Below, piece by piece: positions 38,358-47,162 of a stretch of DNA of 64,000 nt. Source of the DNA: Rhizobium leguminosarum (GTDB taxonomy: Bacteria; Pseudomonadota; Alphaproteobacteria; Rhizobiales; Rhizobiaceae); contig NZ_CP025012.1 in NCBI RefSeq assembly GCF_002953715.1, forward strand, positions 1,860,001 to 1,924,000. Direction: 5' to 3'. How positions within the stretch are numbered: the first letter of the stretch is position 1; each line of letters begins with the position of its first letter. The position numbers and the translations under genes are program-made. The notes below the pieces were generated by a model that worked only from the letters and a program-made list of their open reading frames with translations, was not told where the DNA came from and did no database searches.

Positions 38358-39038
38358 TCAAACAGCCATATTCGACGCTGCCGACATCACTTCCCGAGGG
38401 GCGGGACCGCCGAACATATGGCGGCCATCCTCCTCGACTTCCGTGAAACACCAGCGGACGATACCATCCCGATCGAGCAGGAATTCGCCGACGAGTTGGC
38501 CATGGCCGGTGGCGATCATCTGCTTGTCATCCTCGGTGAATTCATAGCCATCCGCCTTGTCGAGAAATTCCACCGCCGCCATCAGGTCCATGGGCGCTGG
38601 GAGCTCGTCCGGCATGTCGATGCGCATCGACGTCACCGCACTCATGCTGATTTTGTGCGGCCAGTCATTCTCGGCCTCGGTAAACTGAAGATTCGGCAGG
38701 CCGAAGGCCCTGTGCGATACCCGTTCCGGGTCCGAGGCCGCCAGCAGATTGGGAAGCGGATGGTAGCGGAAATAGAGGCGAGCGCGGTCGATCGGCGTGT
38801 TGACGACGGTCAGGCTGTCGATACCTTTCTCCTGCAAGGCATCGGTGAGTTCGGCCATGGCGGCAATCTGCCGGCGACAGAAGGGGCAATGCAATCCGCG
38901 GAACAACCCGACGAGCACCGGCTTCTGGCCGCGAAAATCGTCGATGGCGACCTTGCCCTGGCGGGTGATGGCATCCAGCACCACGTTCGGCGCGCGATCT
39001 CCCGGCTTTAATGGTCTTGCGGCGTGGTTCTCCTGCAT
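38358..39038 (-). CDS. peroxiredoxin-like thioredoxin-fold protein
   Basis: A 226-aa AhpC/TSA-type protein: KPGDRAPNVVLDAITRQGKV, VGLFRGLHCPFCRRQIAAMAE with a CPFC active site, and a C-terminal extension. The CxxC arrangement and the position of the first Cys match a group of alkyl-hydroperoxide-reductase-like proteins of uncertain reductant. A stand-alone gene without an adjacent reductase. Cytoplasmic. Confidence 0.82.
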   Translation of the reverse strand: MQENHAARPLKPGDRAPNVVLDAITRQGKVAIDDFRGQKPVLVGLFRGLHCPFCRRQIAAMAELTDALQEKGIDSLTVVNTPIDRARLYFRYHPLPNLLAASDPERVSHRAFGLPNLQFTEAENDWPHKISMSAVTSMRIDMPDELPAPMDLMAAVEFLDKADGYEFTEDDKQMIATGHGQLVGEFLLDRDGIVRWCFTEVEEDGRHMFGGPAPREVMSAASNMAV

Positions 39039-39111
39039 GTTTCGTTCCTCCTTTTATGTTCTTGAATCGATTGCTTAATCGATCTTCGGCGATCACTGCA
39101 ACGAGGACAAG

Positions 39112-42100
39112 TCAATCGAGAAACGGCAGGACGACGAGCGTGCCGGGATCGAGGTTGTGGCGGATGCACACATCCTGTGCCAGCGTGAAATATCGTTCCG
39201 CCTCGTCCATGTCGTCATGCTCAAGGCTGAGTGTCGCCAAGCCATCATAGCATGGAAAGAGCAGTTGCGGTTCATCAATTTCCTTCGCAACCTCAAGGGC
39301 TTCCTCGTAATACTTACGAGCTAGCTTCGGCTGCCCGTGGCATTGATGAATTTGGCCCAGCACGATCAGCGGCACGGAGAGATGGTCGCGCTGATCGAGC
39401 GCCCGGTCGATTTCGACGGCCCTTTCTGCAGCCGGTACACCCTCGGCAGCGCAGCGATCGGTGAAGGTGCAGCAGGCAACTGCGAGGTTGGCGAGAAGCC
39501 GCGCCTGGAAGCCGAGATCGCCGATACGGGTCGCGACCTCCAGTCCGCGCCGGCAGATCTTGATGGCGTTGGCCGGATCGACAATCGTGTAGAGAACGCC
39601 GAGATTGGAATAGGCGCGACAGGCAGCACTTTGCAGGTCGGCCTTTTCGGCGACGGAGAGGCTGCGCTCCACTTCCTGCACGGCCTCGCGGCGACGTCCG
39701 AGCCGCGCAAAGGCTGCACCCTTGGTGTTCAGCGCCTCCGCCATCGCTCGCGCTGTCTCCCGTCCGGCCTCGGTCGTCCCGTCGATCGGCAGCGTTTGCA
39801 GGCATTGCAGCGCCTGCGTCGCCCACTCGGCGGCCGCGGCCTGATCCCCCATGCGGAAGGCCAGATGGCCGCGCTCCTGCAGGACATGCGCACGTTCGAC
39901 CGGCGCATCGATTGTTGCGATTATCGCTTCGGCTTCGGCCAAATGTGTCTCCGCTTGATCGCGGCGCCCGGCATCGAGATGCAAACGGCCGACCTTGCGC
40001 AATATCCGCGCTGCGGCGATAGGGTTGTTGTTGCGGTGGATCGCAAGCGCTCGCTGATAATGGTTCAAGGCAACGTCGCGGAGGCCGGCGGGACCGCAGA
40101 GATCGGCAAGACGCTCCAGCAGCGCGAGTTGCTCTGGTGTCACCTCCGCCTCGTTTGCGAGGGCCGCAAGGGCCTGACGGTAGAGGCGCATCGCATCGTC
40201 ATTGGCGTAGGTTTTGCGCGCCAGATCGCCCGCCGCCATCAGATAGGTGGCCCCCTTGGCCTTTTCGGTGGTCAGGCTGAAGTGATGGCCGAGCTGCGCC
40301 AGATGCTCGGGCCGGTCGGGTACTGCGCCATATTGACGTTCCAGAACCTGACCGATCCGTTGATGAAGCTCCATGCGCCGTTGCAGCAGGAGATTATGGT
40401 AGATGACGTCGTGCATCAGCGTCTGGCTGAAGCGATAGCCCGGCGATTGCCCGGCATCGGGCCCGCGCAATTCCTCGATGATATTGGCATCGCAGAGATG
40501 ATCCAACGCAGCATCGATGGCGGCCGGGTCCGTGGCGACGGTGCGGAGCAAGGCGGTATCGAACTTCGGGCCGACCACAGCCGCCTCTTGCGCCAGCCGT
40601 CTGATGTCCTGGGGCAGACGATCGACGCGGGCAAGCAACAGGGCTTGCAGATTCACCGGGATATCGACATCTGTGTCTTCCGCTGCGACATGCCAGCGCT
40701 GACCGTCATTGTGCAACGTGCCCATGTCGATCAGCGCCCGGAGGATTTCTTCGATGAAAAGCGGATTGCCGCCGGCGCGGTCGAGGATGCGCTTGCGCAT
40801 CGTGACCGGCAACTTGCCATGATCCTCGCCGAAAAACGCAGCAAGCAGCTTCTGCCCGTCGGCCGCAAACAGTGGGGCAAGACGCTGCACGGTGACGCTG
40901 ACACGATTGGAGTCCAGTGGGTCGGTCTGCGATGTCGGCCGGTAGATCGCAAGCAGCATCAACCGGCTGCGCTCCAGCCGGTCCATCATGAAGCGAAGCA
41001 CTTCCAGCGAGGCGGCGTCCGCCCAGTGCAGATCCTCGATGACAAGCAGCAGAGGACCTTGCGCCAGCCGCCGCTCGAAGACGGTGCGGACAGCATAGAA
41101 GATCTGCCGCCGCAACTGCTCCGGCTCGATGTACCGCAAAGCGCCGTCGGGATCGCCGAGACCGAGGACATGCAGAAAGAGCGGCAAAAGTCCCTCGACA
41201 TCCTCCTGCGTCAGATCGAGCGCGCGGAACCCCGTTGCCAGCAATTGCCGCGCCCTGTCGAGATCGTCTCGCTCGCCGATGCCATAGGCGCTGCGCACGA
41301 CCGCGCCGAGCGTGCCATAGGATTGTTCGCCGAGCGGAGAGCAGGTCGCTTTGCGGATGGCGAGGCCCTGGAAGCGGGCAGCACTGCCGGCAATTGCAAC
41401 GAATTCGTTGACCAGCCGCGACTTGCCGATGCCGGCTTCGCCGATCAGGCGGACAAGTTGCGCCGCACCGCCGCAGGCAAGGTCGAGGCATGTTAGCAAC
41501 CGCGACATTTCCGTATCCCGTCCGATCATCGGTGCCTGAAGGCCGAGACTTTCGAGCCCGCGCGCCGTATGCGGCGCTTCCGACAGCCCTGTCAGCCGAT
41601 GGACAAGGACGTTTCCGCTTTTGCCGCGCAACGCCTGCGCGCCGAGACTCTCGAAGGCAAAAGCATGGCGGGTGAGGCGATAGGTCAGCGGCCCGACAAG
41701 GATATCGTTTTCGCCGGCCATGGATTGCAGGCGTTGGGCGGTGTTCACCGTGTCGCCGGTCACGGAATAGGATTTTGCACTGACCGCACCGAAGCCGCCG
41801 GTAACGACAGGGCCGCTATTGATGCCGATATGCAGACGCAGCGGCACGCCGGCGCGTGCGTGCCAGCGCTCGCCGACCTGCGTCGCCCGACCGATCATAT
41901 CAAGTGCGGCACCGAGCGCCCGGACCGGATCGTCCTCATGAGCGACCGGCGCGCCGAACAGCGCCAGCAGCGCATCGCCGACGAACTTGTCGACGAAGCC
42001 GCCATAGGCTTCGACTGCCTGGGTCATCTCTTCGAACAATTCGTTCTGCAGCACCCGCATGACTTCAGGGTCGATCTGCTCGCTCAACGTCGTGAAGCCG

Positions 42101-42363
42101 CAGAGATCGGCAAAGAGCACGGTTACCGGCCGCCGGTCGGCGTCGCCCTCCGATTTAGACAGTACCGCCTCGATCTTCGGCTTCGACGCGGGTTGCGCTG
42201 CGCCCGGTATCGACGCACCGCATCGGGGGCAGAAGGCAAAATCGGGCTGACAAGGATGGCCGCAGGCAGCACAGGAGAGTGGTTGCTTTGCGCCGCATCG
42301 CGGACAGAAAGCAAAACCACTCTGAATATCGAACCCGCAGCCGCTGCACTCCATCGGACGCAT
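39112..42363 (-). CDS. class III adenylate/guanylate cyclase with zinc ribbons, AAA ATPase and TPRs
   Basis: A 1083-aa multidomain protein. Two N-terminal zinc ribbons (CSGCG...CPRCG and CAACG...CPRCG, residues 5-48) precede a cyclase domain with metal aspartates Asp86 (VTVLFADLCGFTTLSE) and Asp130 (DKFVGDALLALFG). A STAND/AAA-type ATPase follows with Walker A GEAGIGKS (308-315) and Walker B LLLVIEDLHWAD. The last 450 residues are TPR-like helices. It presumably makes cAMP or cGMP in response to a partner sensed by the TPR/ATPase part. A monocistronic gene 74 bp after the peroxiredoxin start. The nucleotide made cannot be told. Confidence 0.9.
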   Translation of the reverse strand: MRPMECSGCGFDIQSGFAFCPRCGAKQPLSCAACGHPCQPDFAFCPRCGASIPGAAQPASKPKIEAVLSKSEGDADRRPVTVLFADLCGFTTLSEQIDPEVMRVLQNELFEEMTQAVEAYGGFVDKFVGDALLALFGAPVAHEDDPVRALGAALDMIGRATQVGERWHARAGVPLRLHIGINSGPVVTGGFGAVSAKSYSVTGDTVNTAQRLQSMAGENDILVGPLTYRLTRHAFAFESLGAQALRGKSGNVLVHRLTGLSEAPHTARGLESLGLQAPMIGRDTEMSRLLTCLDLACGGAAQLVRLIGEAGIGKSRLVNEFVAIAGSAARFQGLAIRKATCSPLGEQSYGTLGAVVRSAYGIGERDDLDRARQLLATGFRALDLTQEDVEGLLPLFLHVLGLGDPDGALRYIEPEQLRRQIFYAVRTVFERRLAQGPLLLVIEDLHWADAASLEVLRFMMDRLERSRLMLLAIYRPTSQTDPLDSNRVSVTVQRLAPLFAADGQKLLAAFFGEDHGKLPVTMRKRILDRAGGNPLFIEEILRALIDMGTLHNDGQRWHVAAEDTDVDIPVNLQALLLARVDRLPQDIRRLAQEAAVVGPKFDTALLRTVATDPAAIDAALDHLCDANIIEELRGPDAGQSPGYRFSQTLMHDVIYHNLLLQRRMELHQRIGQVLERQYGAVPDRPEHLAQLGHHFSLTTEKAKGATYLMAAGDLARKTYANDDAMRLYRQALAALANEAEVTPEQLALLERLADLCGPAGLRDVALNHYQRALAIHRNNNPIAAARILRKVGRLHLDAGRRDQAETHLAEAEAIIATIDAPVERAHVLQERGHLAFRMGDQAAAAEWATQALQCLQTLPIDGTTEAGRETARAMAEALNTKGAAFARLGRRREAVQEVERSLSVAEKADLQSAACRAYSNLGVLYTIVDPANAIKICRRGLEVATRIGDLGFQARLLANLAVACCTFTDRCAAEGVPAAERAVEIDRALDQRDHLSVPLIVLGQIHQCHGQPKLARKYYEEALEVAKEIDEPQLLFPCYDGLATLSLEHDDMDEAERYFTLAQDVCIRHNLDPGTLVVLPFLD

Positions 42364-42560
42364 CTCACGAAACCCCGATGTACGGCTATTTCAGCCGCAA
42401 CCAGCAGGCCTCAGACAGGGGACAAGCATGAACCTGCTGCCCCAGGCCCGCAAGCACTAAACAAGCGGCGGATCTGGCGACAGCTTTGGCAGCTTGAGAA
42501 CGGTGATCTGCGGGCTGCAGGACCGCACGGCTTGCTTTTGGTGTGTTCGATCATCGGCCG

Positions 42561-44267
42561 TCACTGCGGATGGGCGTCGGCGAGCCTCGCAACCCGGCAG
42601 TGAAGGAGCACCGGCCGGTCCGCGTCGATCATCTCCTCGATCCTGGCATCGAGTTCGCTCGGGCTCTCGCAGTGAAGGCCGACAGCGCCATAGGCTTCGG
42701 CAAGCTTGGTGAAATCGGGCAGCGAAGCCGAATAAGAGCGCGATCGACCACTGCCATCCGGTACTTGACCCCATTCTCGCGTCATGCCCGGATGCTCGTC
42801 GCTCAACATGAAGATCTTGATCGGCGCTTGATGCTGTATCGCCGTCGACAGCTCTTTCATCGTCGTTTGCACCGAAGCGTCGCCGGCAATGCCGATGACA
42901 AGGCGGCCGGGATTTGCGATCTGCGCCCCCAGCGCGGCAGGAAGACCGAAGCCCATCGTCCCCAATCCCCCTGAGGTAATCCAGCGATTGGGTTTGTCGA
43001 AACCGAAGAACTGCGCCACCCACATCTGCTGACCGATCTCCGTGGCGATGATGGGGTCGTGCGGCTTTGTCAGCGCATGCAGGCGCTCCAGGGCATGTTG
43101 CGGCATGATTGCATGGTCCAGCCGTTCGTAGGAAAACGAATGGCGGGCTCGCCAATGATCGATCTGCGTCCACCACGCCCGCAATCGCTTCTGGTCGGGC
43201 ATAGTGGAGAGCGACCGCCAGGCATGGATCATATCCGCCAGCACATGCGCGGCGTCGGCCTGAATGCCGATGTCGACGAGAATGCGTTTGTTGATCGACG
43301 ACGCATCGATATCGATCTGGATCTTCTTCGAGCGAGGCGAAAACTCCTGGGCACGCGAGGTCGCAAGGTCGTCAAACCGCGCGCCGATGGCGATCATCAG
43401 GTCGCAATCGCCAATTGCCATATTGGCTTCATGCGATCCGTCCTGTCCGGCAACGCGCAGCCAGTTCGGCCCGGTGGCGGGGTAGGCTCCAAGTCCCATG
43501 ACGGTGGAGGTGACGGGAAAGCCAGTGAGGTCGGCGAGTTCGCGCAGCAATCGCGACGCCTCCGGTCCCGAATTGATGACGCCGCCGCCGGTATAGATGA
43601 TGGGCCGTCGGGCTTCGGCCATCAATGCGACCGCCGCCCGGATCGCGTTCTGATCGCCTTGCATTGCGGGCTGGTAGCTCGGCAGGGGAGATACCTTTTC
43701 AGGTGCAACGTAGGTGCCGCTGGCGAAGAGCACGTCCTTCGGCATGTCGACGAGAACAGGGCCGGGTCGACCCGCCGCCGCAATCCGGAAAGCCAGATGG
43801 ATCGTTTTGGCCAGATCGTCGATGTGGTTGACCAGGAAATTGTGCTTTGTGCAGGGGCGGGTGATGCCGACCGTATCGCATTCCTGAAAAGCGTCCGTGC
43901 CGATCAGATTTGTCGGCACCTGACCGGAGAGGCAGACGATCGGAACGGAGTCCATAAGGGCATTCTGCAGCGCCGTGACCGCATTTGTAACGCCCGGTCC
44001 CGATGTCACCAGCATGACGCCAACTCGTCCCGTCGAGCGGGCATAGCCTTCGGCTGCGTGTCCGGCGCCTTGCTCGTGGCGCACCAGGAAATGTTTGATG
44101 TCCTCTTGTTGGAAGATTTCGTCATAAATCGGCAGCACCGCTGCGCCGGGATAACCGAAAATGTGTTCGACACCGTTGTCGCGCAGCGCTTGCAGAACGA
44201 TCTCGCCGCCGTTCATGCGACGATCAGAGGGGTTGTTTAGAGAAGAGTTGGCTGTCTCGCCGGTCAT
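42561..44267 (-). CDS. acetolactate-synthase-like large subunit (divergent)
   Basis: A 568-aa TPP enzyme of the acetohydroxyacid synthase group (first step of valine/leucine/isoleucine synthesis). The catalytic Glu65 is in VRHEQGAGHAAEGYAR. The TPP/Mg motif starts normally as GDASVQTTMKEL (462) but ends in MLSDEHPGMTREWG: Ser489-Asp490 replace the usual Asn-Asn of LNNxxxGMVRQW. No small regulatory subunit gene is adjacent. A leader peptide and attenuator lie upstream (44311-44425). The ATG at 44267 is chosen because the earlier frame runs into the attenuator. It could be a true isozyme or a related carboligase. Confidence 0.88.
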   Translation of the reverse strand: MTGETANSSLNNPSDRRMNGGEIVLQALRDNGVEHIFGYPGAAVLPIYDEIFQQEDIKHFLVRHEQGAGHAAEGYARSTGRVGVMLVTSGPGVTNAVTALQNALMDSVPIVCLSGQVPTNLIGTDAFQECDTVGITRPCTKHNFLVNHIDDLAKTIHLAFRIAAAGRPGPVLVDMPKDVLFASGTYVAPEKVSPLPSYQPAMQGDQNAIRAAVALMAEARRPIIYTGGGVINSGPEASRLLRELADLTGFPVTSTVMGLGAYPATGPNWLRVAGQDGSHEANMAIGDCDLMIAIGARFDDLATSRAQEFSPRSKKIQIDIDASSINKRILVDIGIQADAAHVLADMIHAWRSLSTMPDQKRLRAWWTQIDHWRARHSFSYERLDHAIMPQHALERLHALTKPHDPIIATEIGQQMWVAQFFGFDKPNRWITSGGLGTMGFGLPAALGAQIANPGRLVIGIAGDASVQTTMKELSTAIQHQAPIKIFMLSDEHPGMTREWGQVPDGSGRSRSYSASLPDFTKLAEAYGAVGLHCESPSELDARIEEMIDADRPVLLHCRVARLADAHPQ

Positions 44268-44310
44268 ATCTGGGTTCCGTCGTGAGTGAGGTGATCGGTG
44301 CGACGGGGCA

Positions 44311-44334
44311 TAAAAAAAGGCCCCGTCAGGGACC
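44311..44334 (-). terminator. attenuator terminator hairpin before the acetolactate synthase gene
   Basis: On the reverse strand GGTCCC-tgac-GGGGCC (44334-44319, one G-U pair) is followed by seven T. It lies between the leader peptide stop and the structural gene ATG, 44 bp from the latter. Confidence 0.85.
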
Positions 44335-44368
44335 TGTTTTCGGCGCATGGGTGGCTATTGCCGGACGA

Positions 44369-44425
44369 TCAGACCGTCCTGCCCATGCGCGATATCACCA
44401 CTACGAGAACCATTGCGATTTTCAT
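44369..44425 (-). CDS. ilv-type leader peptide
   Basis: Eighteen codons, MKIAMVLVVVISRMGRTV: seven of eleven residues from position 3 are Ile, Val or Leu (Ile, Val-Leu-Val-Val-Val-Ile). This is the signature of attenuation by branched-chain aminoacyl-tRNA levels. After its stop, an upstream-type hairpin (GCGCATGGG / CCCATGCGC) and the terminator at 44311-44334 follow. The start has a modest GGAG site. Its regulation of the downstream synthase is inferred from layout. Confidence 0.85.
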   Translation of the reverse strand: MKIAMVLVVVISRMGRTV

Positions 44426-44682
44426 GGCCGATAGAGCTAGCTCCAAATCTACACGTCGTCAACGTTGCCTCTGCGTAGATTGTATCTGTGGTTGAGAATA
44501 TTTGAGATCGGTTGGGTAGCCAGCGACGAGGCAAGGGCAGGGGGCAACCCGTTCGCAACCTATCGACAAGGCAAACTCTGCCCGTACGATCGCACTAAGC
44601 GATTTCGACCACGTCTTCCGGTGCGCCCCGATCAGGGTTTCCGAGCTAGCCGCCGGCGTCGGTCCCGGCGCGAACCCAAGTT

Positions 44683-45771
44683 CTATGAAGAGGTATGTGC
44701 GCCATCCAGGATCTGCCGCGCCTCGGCCCGCGGCGCGGCGACGGAATGACGCTTGACGAGCGAGCATTCGAGCTTCGCAATGGGATAGCGCTTGCCGGGC
44801 ACACTTTCCGGGTTGAGATGTTCGATCGCCCATTGCCCCATGGCAAGATGCGGAAGGACCGAAGTCGTCAGCGGAGGGACGAGATGTCGTGAAATTTCTT
44901 CGTCGTCATAGCCCACCACCGACATGTCCTGGGGAATGCGAAGCCCTGCATCCTTGAGCGCCTCGTAGCACCCGATGGCAGTGCGGTCGTTCTGGCAGAA
45001 GATCGCGGTGGGCGGCTCTTTCAGAGCAAGCAGTTTCATCGTGGCGGCATAGCCGGCACCGGCCGACCAGTCGCCTTCAATGACCAATTCCGGATCGAAG
45101 GGTATATCGGCGGTCGCCAGCGCGCGGCGATATCCCGTCAGCCGGTCCTGCGCAGCCTGCATCCAGATTTCGCCGGTGATCGTCGCGATACGATGGTGTC
45201 CATGCATGATCAGATGCCGGGTGGAACTCTGCCCTCCCGCGATCTCGCTCGGCACCACGGCGGGAAAGGCATGGTCCGCCGTATAACAGTTCAGCAGGAC
45301 CGTCGGGATGTTAAGCTTGCAGACATAGGAAGGAAGCTCCACCTGGCGGGTATAGATCGTCATATAAATGAGCGCCGATATGCCTCCGCTCGTCAACGCC
45401 TCGATTGCCTTCGGCTCCATGACGGGATCACTGAGCGTCTGGGCTACCAAAAGGACATTGCCGGCGTTCCAGGAGGCTTGCCGCGCGCCTTCGATCGCAA
45501 CGATCGCTTCCGGGCTGGTGGCGAGTTGATCCACGGCGAAACCGATGACGTTGTCCAGTCCGGAATAAGAGGCCTTCGTCGTATAGGTCTTCTCCATGTA
45601 GCCGAGCGCGCGCGCCGCCTCCCATACACGATCGCGCGTCTGCTGTGAGATACGGGTGCCGGGCGTGTTGTTGAGGACGAAGGAGACGGCCGCCTGCGAG
45701 CAGCCAGCCGCCGCGGCGATGTCCATCATCGTCACGCGCGCAGGCTTATTTTGGGTCTTGGGTTTTCGCAT
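44683..45771 (-). CDS. LacI family transcriptional regulator
   Basis: A 362-aa repressor with HTH VTMMDIAAAAGCSQAAVSFVL and hinge WEAARALGYMEKT, then a type I binding-protein effector domain (DNVIGFAVDQLATSPEA; SVVGYDDEEISRHLVPPLTT). It diverges from a ribose-type ABC operon at 46121-49772, which it most likely controls, through a TGAAAGCGCTGGCA site in the shared region. Effector expected to be the imported sugar or its phosphate. Confidence 0.92.
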   Translation of the reverse strand: MRKPKTQNKPARVTMMDIAAAAGCSQAAVSFVLNNTPGTRISQQTRDRVWEAARALGYMEKTYTTKASYSGLDNVIGFAVDQLATSPEAIVAIEGARQASWNAGNVLLVAQTLSDPVMEPKAIEALTSGGISALIYMTIYTRQVELPSYVCKLNIPTVLLNCYTADHAFPAVVPSEIAGGQSSTRHLIMHGHHRIATITGEIWMQAAQDRLTGYRRALATADIPFDPELVIEGDWSAGAGYAATMKLLALKEPPTAIFCQNDRTAIGCYEALKDAGLRIPQDMSVVGYDDEEISRHLVPPLTTSVLPHLAMGQWAIEHLNPESVPGKRYPIAKLECSLVKRHSVAAPRAEARQILDGAHTSS

Positions 45772-45850
45772 TCGTGGAAACTGTCTCTCTCGGGATAATA
45801 GGGTAGGGTGGATTGATCGTCGTTTCTGATAATTAATATTAGCATCTATC

Positions 45851-45864
45851 TGAAAGCGCTGGCA
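45851..45864. promoter_or_regulatory. LacI-family operator candidate
   Basis: TGAAAGCGCTGGCA is a CG-centred imperfect palindrome (10 of 14 positions symmetric), the normal form of LacI/GalR sites, in the 349-bp gap between the LacI gene and the transporter operon. The rest of this gap is AT-rich and holds repeated TTGCCA/TGGCCA half-sites (about 45895-45935), but no gene. Confidence 0.6.
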
Positions 45865-46120
45865 ATTGCATGAATTACTGCAACACTATCAGTTATTGGC
45901 CATTGCCAGTACAAAATTGCCATCCTGGCCACTGCGTGATGAAATGTTTTGATCTGCATTGATAATACTATTTACTAATTAAATTTCTTGTATACCGTCA
46001 GGGAGCGATCGGAACCTATGCCACTCGTCGCTTTGCGACGGCCCTAGGAGGGGGCGCGCATCCGGCCGGCCGTAAATCGGAAACGGGCCCGTGCAACTGC
46101 GGCCCCTCGGGAGGTGTATT

Positions 46121-47083
46121 ATGAAACAGCTGAAACGCAATGCAGCCTTGTTCTTCGCCGGGTTGATGCTGAGCGCGGCGCCGATTGCCGTATCGCATGC
46201 TGCCGACAAACCGACACTTGCATTTGTCGTCAACGGCGCATCCGACTTCTGGAAAGCCGCAGAAGCGGGCGTGAAGAAGGCGCAGGGCGAGATGCCAGAC
46301 TACCAGATGGAGCTGAAGTACCCTGAGCAGGCATCTGTCGCCGTTCAGCAACGGCTTATGGAAGACTTGGTCAGTGCCGGCGTCAAGGGGGTCATGGTCT
46401 CGGCGGTCGATCCCAAGACCCAGACGGACGGCTTGAACAAGATCGGCTCGCAGACTGCTCTCTTCACGACCGATAGTGACGCGCCGCAGACCAACCGCGT
46501 CGCCTATATCGGCTCATCGAATATCGACGCCGGCATGCAGGCCGCCGAAATCGCCAAGAAAGCGATGCCGGACGGCGGCAAATGCATCGGCTTCGTCGGC
46601 CTGCTCGGCGCCGACAATGCCAAAGAACGCATTCAGGGCATGAAGGACGGCCTGAAGGGCACGAAGATCGAGCTGACAGATGTACGCGGCGACGATATCG
46701 ACCAGACGCGCGCAAAGAAGAACGTCGAGGACGCGCTGGTGGCCAGCCCCGACGTCACCTGCATGGTCGGCTTCTACTCCTACAATACGCCGCGCATCTA
46801 TGAGGCGCTGCGCGACGCCGGCAAACTCGGCCAGATCACCGTCGTCGGCTTTGATGACGATCCGATCACGCTCGGCGGCGTCAAGGAAGGCACGATCGCC
46901 GCGACCGTCGTGCAGCAGCCGTTCGAATGGGCCTATCAGGGCATGAAGCTGATGGCGGCCTATCTCAAGGGCGACAAATCAGGCGTTCCCAGCAACGGCT
47001 TGATCATCATCCCGACGGTAATCATCGGCAAGGATGACGTTGACAAATATGCCGCCAGCCTCAAGGCCATGTCTGGAAAATAG
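46121..47083 (+). CDS. ribose-type ABC transporter substrate-binding protein
   Basis: A 320-aa periplasmic protein with signal peptide ending VSHA-AD. The fold is that of RbsB-family binding proteins: LAFVVNGASDFWKAAEAGVK, VMVSAVDPKTQTDGLNK, GKCIGFVGLLGADNAKERIQ, VVGFDDDPITLGGVKEGTIA. GAGGTG precedes ATG 46121. It heads the CUT2-type operon with a double ATPase and one permease. The specific sugar is unknown. Confidence 0.92.
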   Translation: MKQLKRNAALFFAGLMLSAAPIAVSHAADKPTLAFVVNGASDFWKAAEAGVKKAQGEMPDYQMELKYPEQASVAVQQRLMEDLVSAGVKGVMVSAVDPKTQTDGLNKIGSQTALFTTDSDAPQTNRVAYIGSSNIDAGMQAAEIAKKAMPDGGKCIGFVGLLGADNAKERIQGMKDGLKGTKIELTDVRGDDIDQTRAKKNVEDALVASPDVTCMVGFYSYNTPRIYEALRDAGKLGQITVVGFDDDPITLGGVKEGTIAATVVQQPFEWAYQGMKLMAAYLKGDKSGVPSNGLIIIPTVIIGKDDVDKYAASLKAMSGK

Positions 47084-47162
47084 CCCTCCTTCGCGGCGGC
47101 AGCACTTGCCGCCGCCGCGAAAGACGTCTCATGCCGACAGCATCAGCAGCCATGGACAGGCG

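Noticed and set aside
39337..41496. 719-codon forward open frame opposite the cyclase gene
   Set aside because: Antisense of a well-supported multidomain gene with no motifs of its own.
43059..44240. 393-codon forward open frame opposite the acetolactate synthase gene
   Set aside because: Antisense shadow; no ribosome site or recognisable domain.
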